Positions 5,895 through 7,580 of a stretch of DNA of 7,580 bases are shown piece after piece. The notes beneath the pieces are model-generated. The model had not been told where the DNA came from and made no database searches. It worked only from the letters and a program-made list of their open reading frames with translations. Numbering within the stretch: the first letter of the stretch is position 1; every line of letters begins with the position of its first letter. The position numbers and the translations under genes are program-made. Location of the stretch: contig CALIMD010000136.1 of the NCBI GenBank assembly GCA_938028645.1, positions 1 to 7,580 on the forward strand. Direction: 5' to 3'. This stretch comes from an uncultured Alphaproteobacteria bacterium (lineage in GTDB: Bacteria > Pseudomonadota > Alphaproteobacteria > Thalassobaculales > Thalassobaculaceae).

Positions 5895-7217
5895 ATGCAA
5901 ATTGCGATGATAGGTGCGGGATATGTGGGGTTAGTTACAGGAGCTTGTTTTTCCGAATTTGGAGCTAACGTAACTTGTGTGGATAAAGACGTAAATAAAA
6001 TTTCTATCCTAAAGGAAGGGAAAATACCTATTTTTGAACCAGGGCTCGAAGCATTGGTCCAATCAAATGTGCAGTCAAACAGGTTAACTTTCACTACTGA
6101 CCTTAAGACAGCTGTAGAGAAAGCAGATGCTGTTTTCATCGCCGTTGGAACTCCAAGCCGCCGTGGTGATGGGCATGCGGACCTGAGCTTTGTTTTTTCT
6201 GCCGCCGAGGAAATAGCGCATGCAATGAGTAACTATACTCTAATCGTCACTAAATCTACAGTTCCAGTCGGTACTGGTCGCCAAGTGGCGGAGAGAATTC
6301 GTCGAATTTGCCCTGAAGCGGACTTTGACGTCTGTTCCAACCCAGAGTTTTTACGGGAAGGCGCTGCCATAAATGACTTCATGCGGCCAGATAGGGTAGT
6401 TATCGGGGCTAACACAGATAGAGCACGAAAAATGATGCGTGAAATATACCGCCCCTTATTCCTCAGAGAAACGCCAATAGTATTTACTGACCTAGAGACG
6501 AGCGAACTCACAAAATATGCTGCAAACTCATTTCTTGCAACAAAAATTACTTTTATTAACGAAATCGCTGATCTATGCGAAAAGCTTGGCGCAGATGTTC
6601 ACGATGTAGCAAAAGGAATTGGACTGGACGGACGAATTGGATCTAAGTTTCTTCATCCAGGACCTGGATATGGTGGGTCATGTTTTCCAAAAGATACTCT
6701 CGCATTAGTCCAAACAGCCACTAAGGCCGATTCTCCCCTTCGGATTATAGAAGCAGTCGTAGAAGTAAATAATAAAAGAAAAAAATCTATGGCAAAAAAG
6801 ATTATTAACGCGTGTTCAGGAAATGTTACTGATAAAACTCTGGCCATATTAGGGGTTACATTTAAACCGAATACAGACGATATGAGAGATGCTCCAAGTC
6901 TTGATATAATACCCACCCTTCAATCAGCAGGAGCAAATATCAACGCTTATGATCCAGAAGGCATGCATGAAGCAAAATCAGTATTGAAAGATGTTTGTTG
7001 GTGTAATGATGCATACGAGGCTATGGCTGGCGCCGATGCTGTCGCTATATTAACTGAGTGGAATGAATTTAGAGGGCTTGATCTGCCGCGGATTAAATTA
7101 TTGATGAAGAATCCTATAGTTATAGATTTGAGAAATATATATAATCCAGAAGAGATGAGAGATGCAGGTTTTGTCTATTCCTGTGTAGGCAGGAGAGAGA
7201 TAGGATCCGATATTTAA
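5895..7217 (+). CDS. ugd: UDP-glucose 6-dehydrogenase
   Basis: Ugd oxidises UDP-glucose twice with NAD+ to give UDP-glucuronate, a precursor of acidic polysaccharides and modified lipid A sugars. The 440-residue protein shows all three parts of the UDP-glucose/GDP-mannose dehydrogenase family. The NAD-binding domain begins with MIGAGYVGLVTGACF (GAGYVG at 7-12) and Asp30-x-Asp32 and continues with FIAVGTPS and TKSTVPVGTG. The central domain has NPEFLREGAAINDF, ELTKYAANSFLATKI and the catalytic loop GPGYGGSCFPKD with Cys263 and Lys266. The C-terminal domain has LGVTFKPNTDDMRDAPS and LTEWNEF. The related GDP-mannose dehydrogenase shares this plan, but the motif set and the position directly after galU favour UDP-glucose. 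The ribosome binding site is weak (AGG at about 5881-5883), so translation is probably coupled to galU. The next gene's ATG touches this gene's stop codon. Confidence 0.96.
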   Translation: MQIAMIGAGYVGLVTGACFSEFGANVTCVDKDVNKISILKEGKIPIFEPGLEALVQSNVQSNRLTFTTDLKTAVEKADAVFIAVGTPSRRGDGHADLSFVFSAAEEIAHAMSNYTLIVTKSTVPVGTGRQVAERIRRICPEADFDVCSNPEFLREGAAINDFMRPDRVVIGANTDRARKMMREIYRPLFLRETPIVFTDLETSELTKYAANSFLATKITFINEIADLCEKLGADVHDVAKGIGLDGRIGSKFLHPGPGYGGSCFPKDTLALVQTATKADSPLRIIEAVVEVNNKRKKSMAKKIINACSGNVTDKTLAILGVTFKPNTDDMRDAPSLDIIPTLQSAGANINAYDPEGMHEAKSVLKDVCWCNDAYEAMAGADAVAILTEWNEFRGLDLPRIKLLMKNPIVIDLRNIYNPEEMRDAGFVYSCVGRREIGSDI

Positions 7218-7580
7218 ATGTCCCATAAACATTATTTTCATGAATCGTTGCTGCGCGAATACGATATCCGAGGTATAGTTAATGAAACTTTATTCGAAGA
7301 AGATGCCCTAATTATAGGAAAAATATTTGGAACGCGAGTTCTTCAAAATAATAGGTGTTCTGTCGCTATTGGAAGAGATGGTCGTCACAGTTCTATCAAG
7401 ATGGAAACTGCTTTAGTAGAGGGACTACAATCCGCAGGAGTTGATGCTTACACAATCGGCGAATGCCCAACCCCACAATTATATTATGCCACACACACGC
7501 TCAAAATGGGCGGAGGCATCATGGTTACTGGTTCGCATAACCCGCCAAACTACAATGGTTTTAAAATGATGTTAGGCACC
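7218..7580 (+). CDS. Phosphomannomutase/phosphoglucomutase, N-terminal part, cut by the window edge
   Basis: An ATG immediately follows the ugd stop codon and opens a frame of 121 codons that runs off the window; the family is usually about 450-500 residues, so roughly a quarter is seen. The start has LLREYDIRGIV (11-21), the entry motif of alpha-D-phosphohexomutases. AIGRDGRHSS lies near 51-60, and the active-site loop TGSHNPPNYNGFK starts at 104, where Ser106 is the residue that carries the phosphate (Ser108 in Pseudomonas AlgC). The enzyme interconverts 6-phospho and 1-phospho forms of mannose and/or glucose. With galU and ugd ahead, it can supply glucose-1-phosphate to GalU, and mannose-1-phosphate for GDP-mannose. 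Which sugar dominates cannot be judged from this fragment, so no symbol (manB, algC or pgm) is given. The only nearby ribosome binding site is AGGA at 7202-7205, far from the ATG, which points to translational coupling with ugd. Confidence 0.93.
   Translation, partial: MSHKHYFHESLLREYDIRGIVNETLFEEDALIIGKIFGTRVLQNNRCSVAIGRDGRHSSIKMETALVEGLQSAGVDAYTIGECPTPQLYYATHTLKMGGGIMVTGSHNPPNYNGFKMMLGT

Noticed and set aside
1..7580. Mobile element, prophage, CRISPR array or defence island
   Set aside because: No transposase, integrase, direct repeats, tRNA-type attachment site, spacer-repeat pattern or nuclease/toxin gene was seen; the VWA and J-domain pair lacks the AAA+ ATPase or nuclease partners typical of known VWA-containing defence systems.

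Overview
The window reads as an ordinary chromosomal segment of an AT-leaning alphaproteobacterium. By eye the GC content is somewhat above 40%; I did not count it. The taxonomic call rests on gene types known from memory: a short FAD oxidoreductase of the L-2-hydroxyglutarate oxidase family, a DehI-fold protein of alphaproteobacterial flavour, a VWA protein followed by a membrane-anchored J-domain protein, and a galU-ugd-phosphohexomutase run. This is inference, not a database result. No rRNA, tRNA, transposase, phage gene, CRISPR array or long repeat is visible, and no gene-free stretch exceeds 300 bases.

Left part (1-3267) holds four small-metabolism or unassigned genes. A DehI-family gene runs leftward off the window edge. 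Divergent from it is a TTG-started FAD-dependent oxidoreductase, followed by a DsbA/kappa-GST-fold protein of the 2-hydroxychromene-2-carboxylate isomerase family. Convergent with that gene is a GNAT acetyltransferase on the minus strand. These genes do not form an evident single pathway; several have their own leader regions.

Middle part (3388-4894) is a two-gene unit on the plus strand. The first gene encodes a soluble VWA-domain protein with a DxTxS-type metal site. Ten bases downstream is a protein with N-terminal membrane segments and a J domain at its extreme C-terminus (HPD motif present), an arrangement similar to mitochondrial Pam18/TIM14. Their function is unknown. This pair is the most interesting part of the window.

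Right part (5013-7580) is a tight operon for nucleotide-sugar precursors: galU (UDP-glucose synthesis), ugd (UDP-glucose to UDP-glucuronate) and a phosphomannomutase/phosphoglucomutase cut by the window edge. The mutase can supply glucose-1-phosphate to GalU and mannose-1-phosphate for GDP-mannose, so the operon probably feeds lipopolysaccharide or exopolysaccharide synthesis. A hairpin and a promoter-like sequence separate it from the J-domain gene.

I found no convincing new multi-gene system. The items worth a second look are the VWA/J-domain pair, a DehI-fold protein that appears to lack the known catalytic aspartate, and a few start-site and regulatory details.
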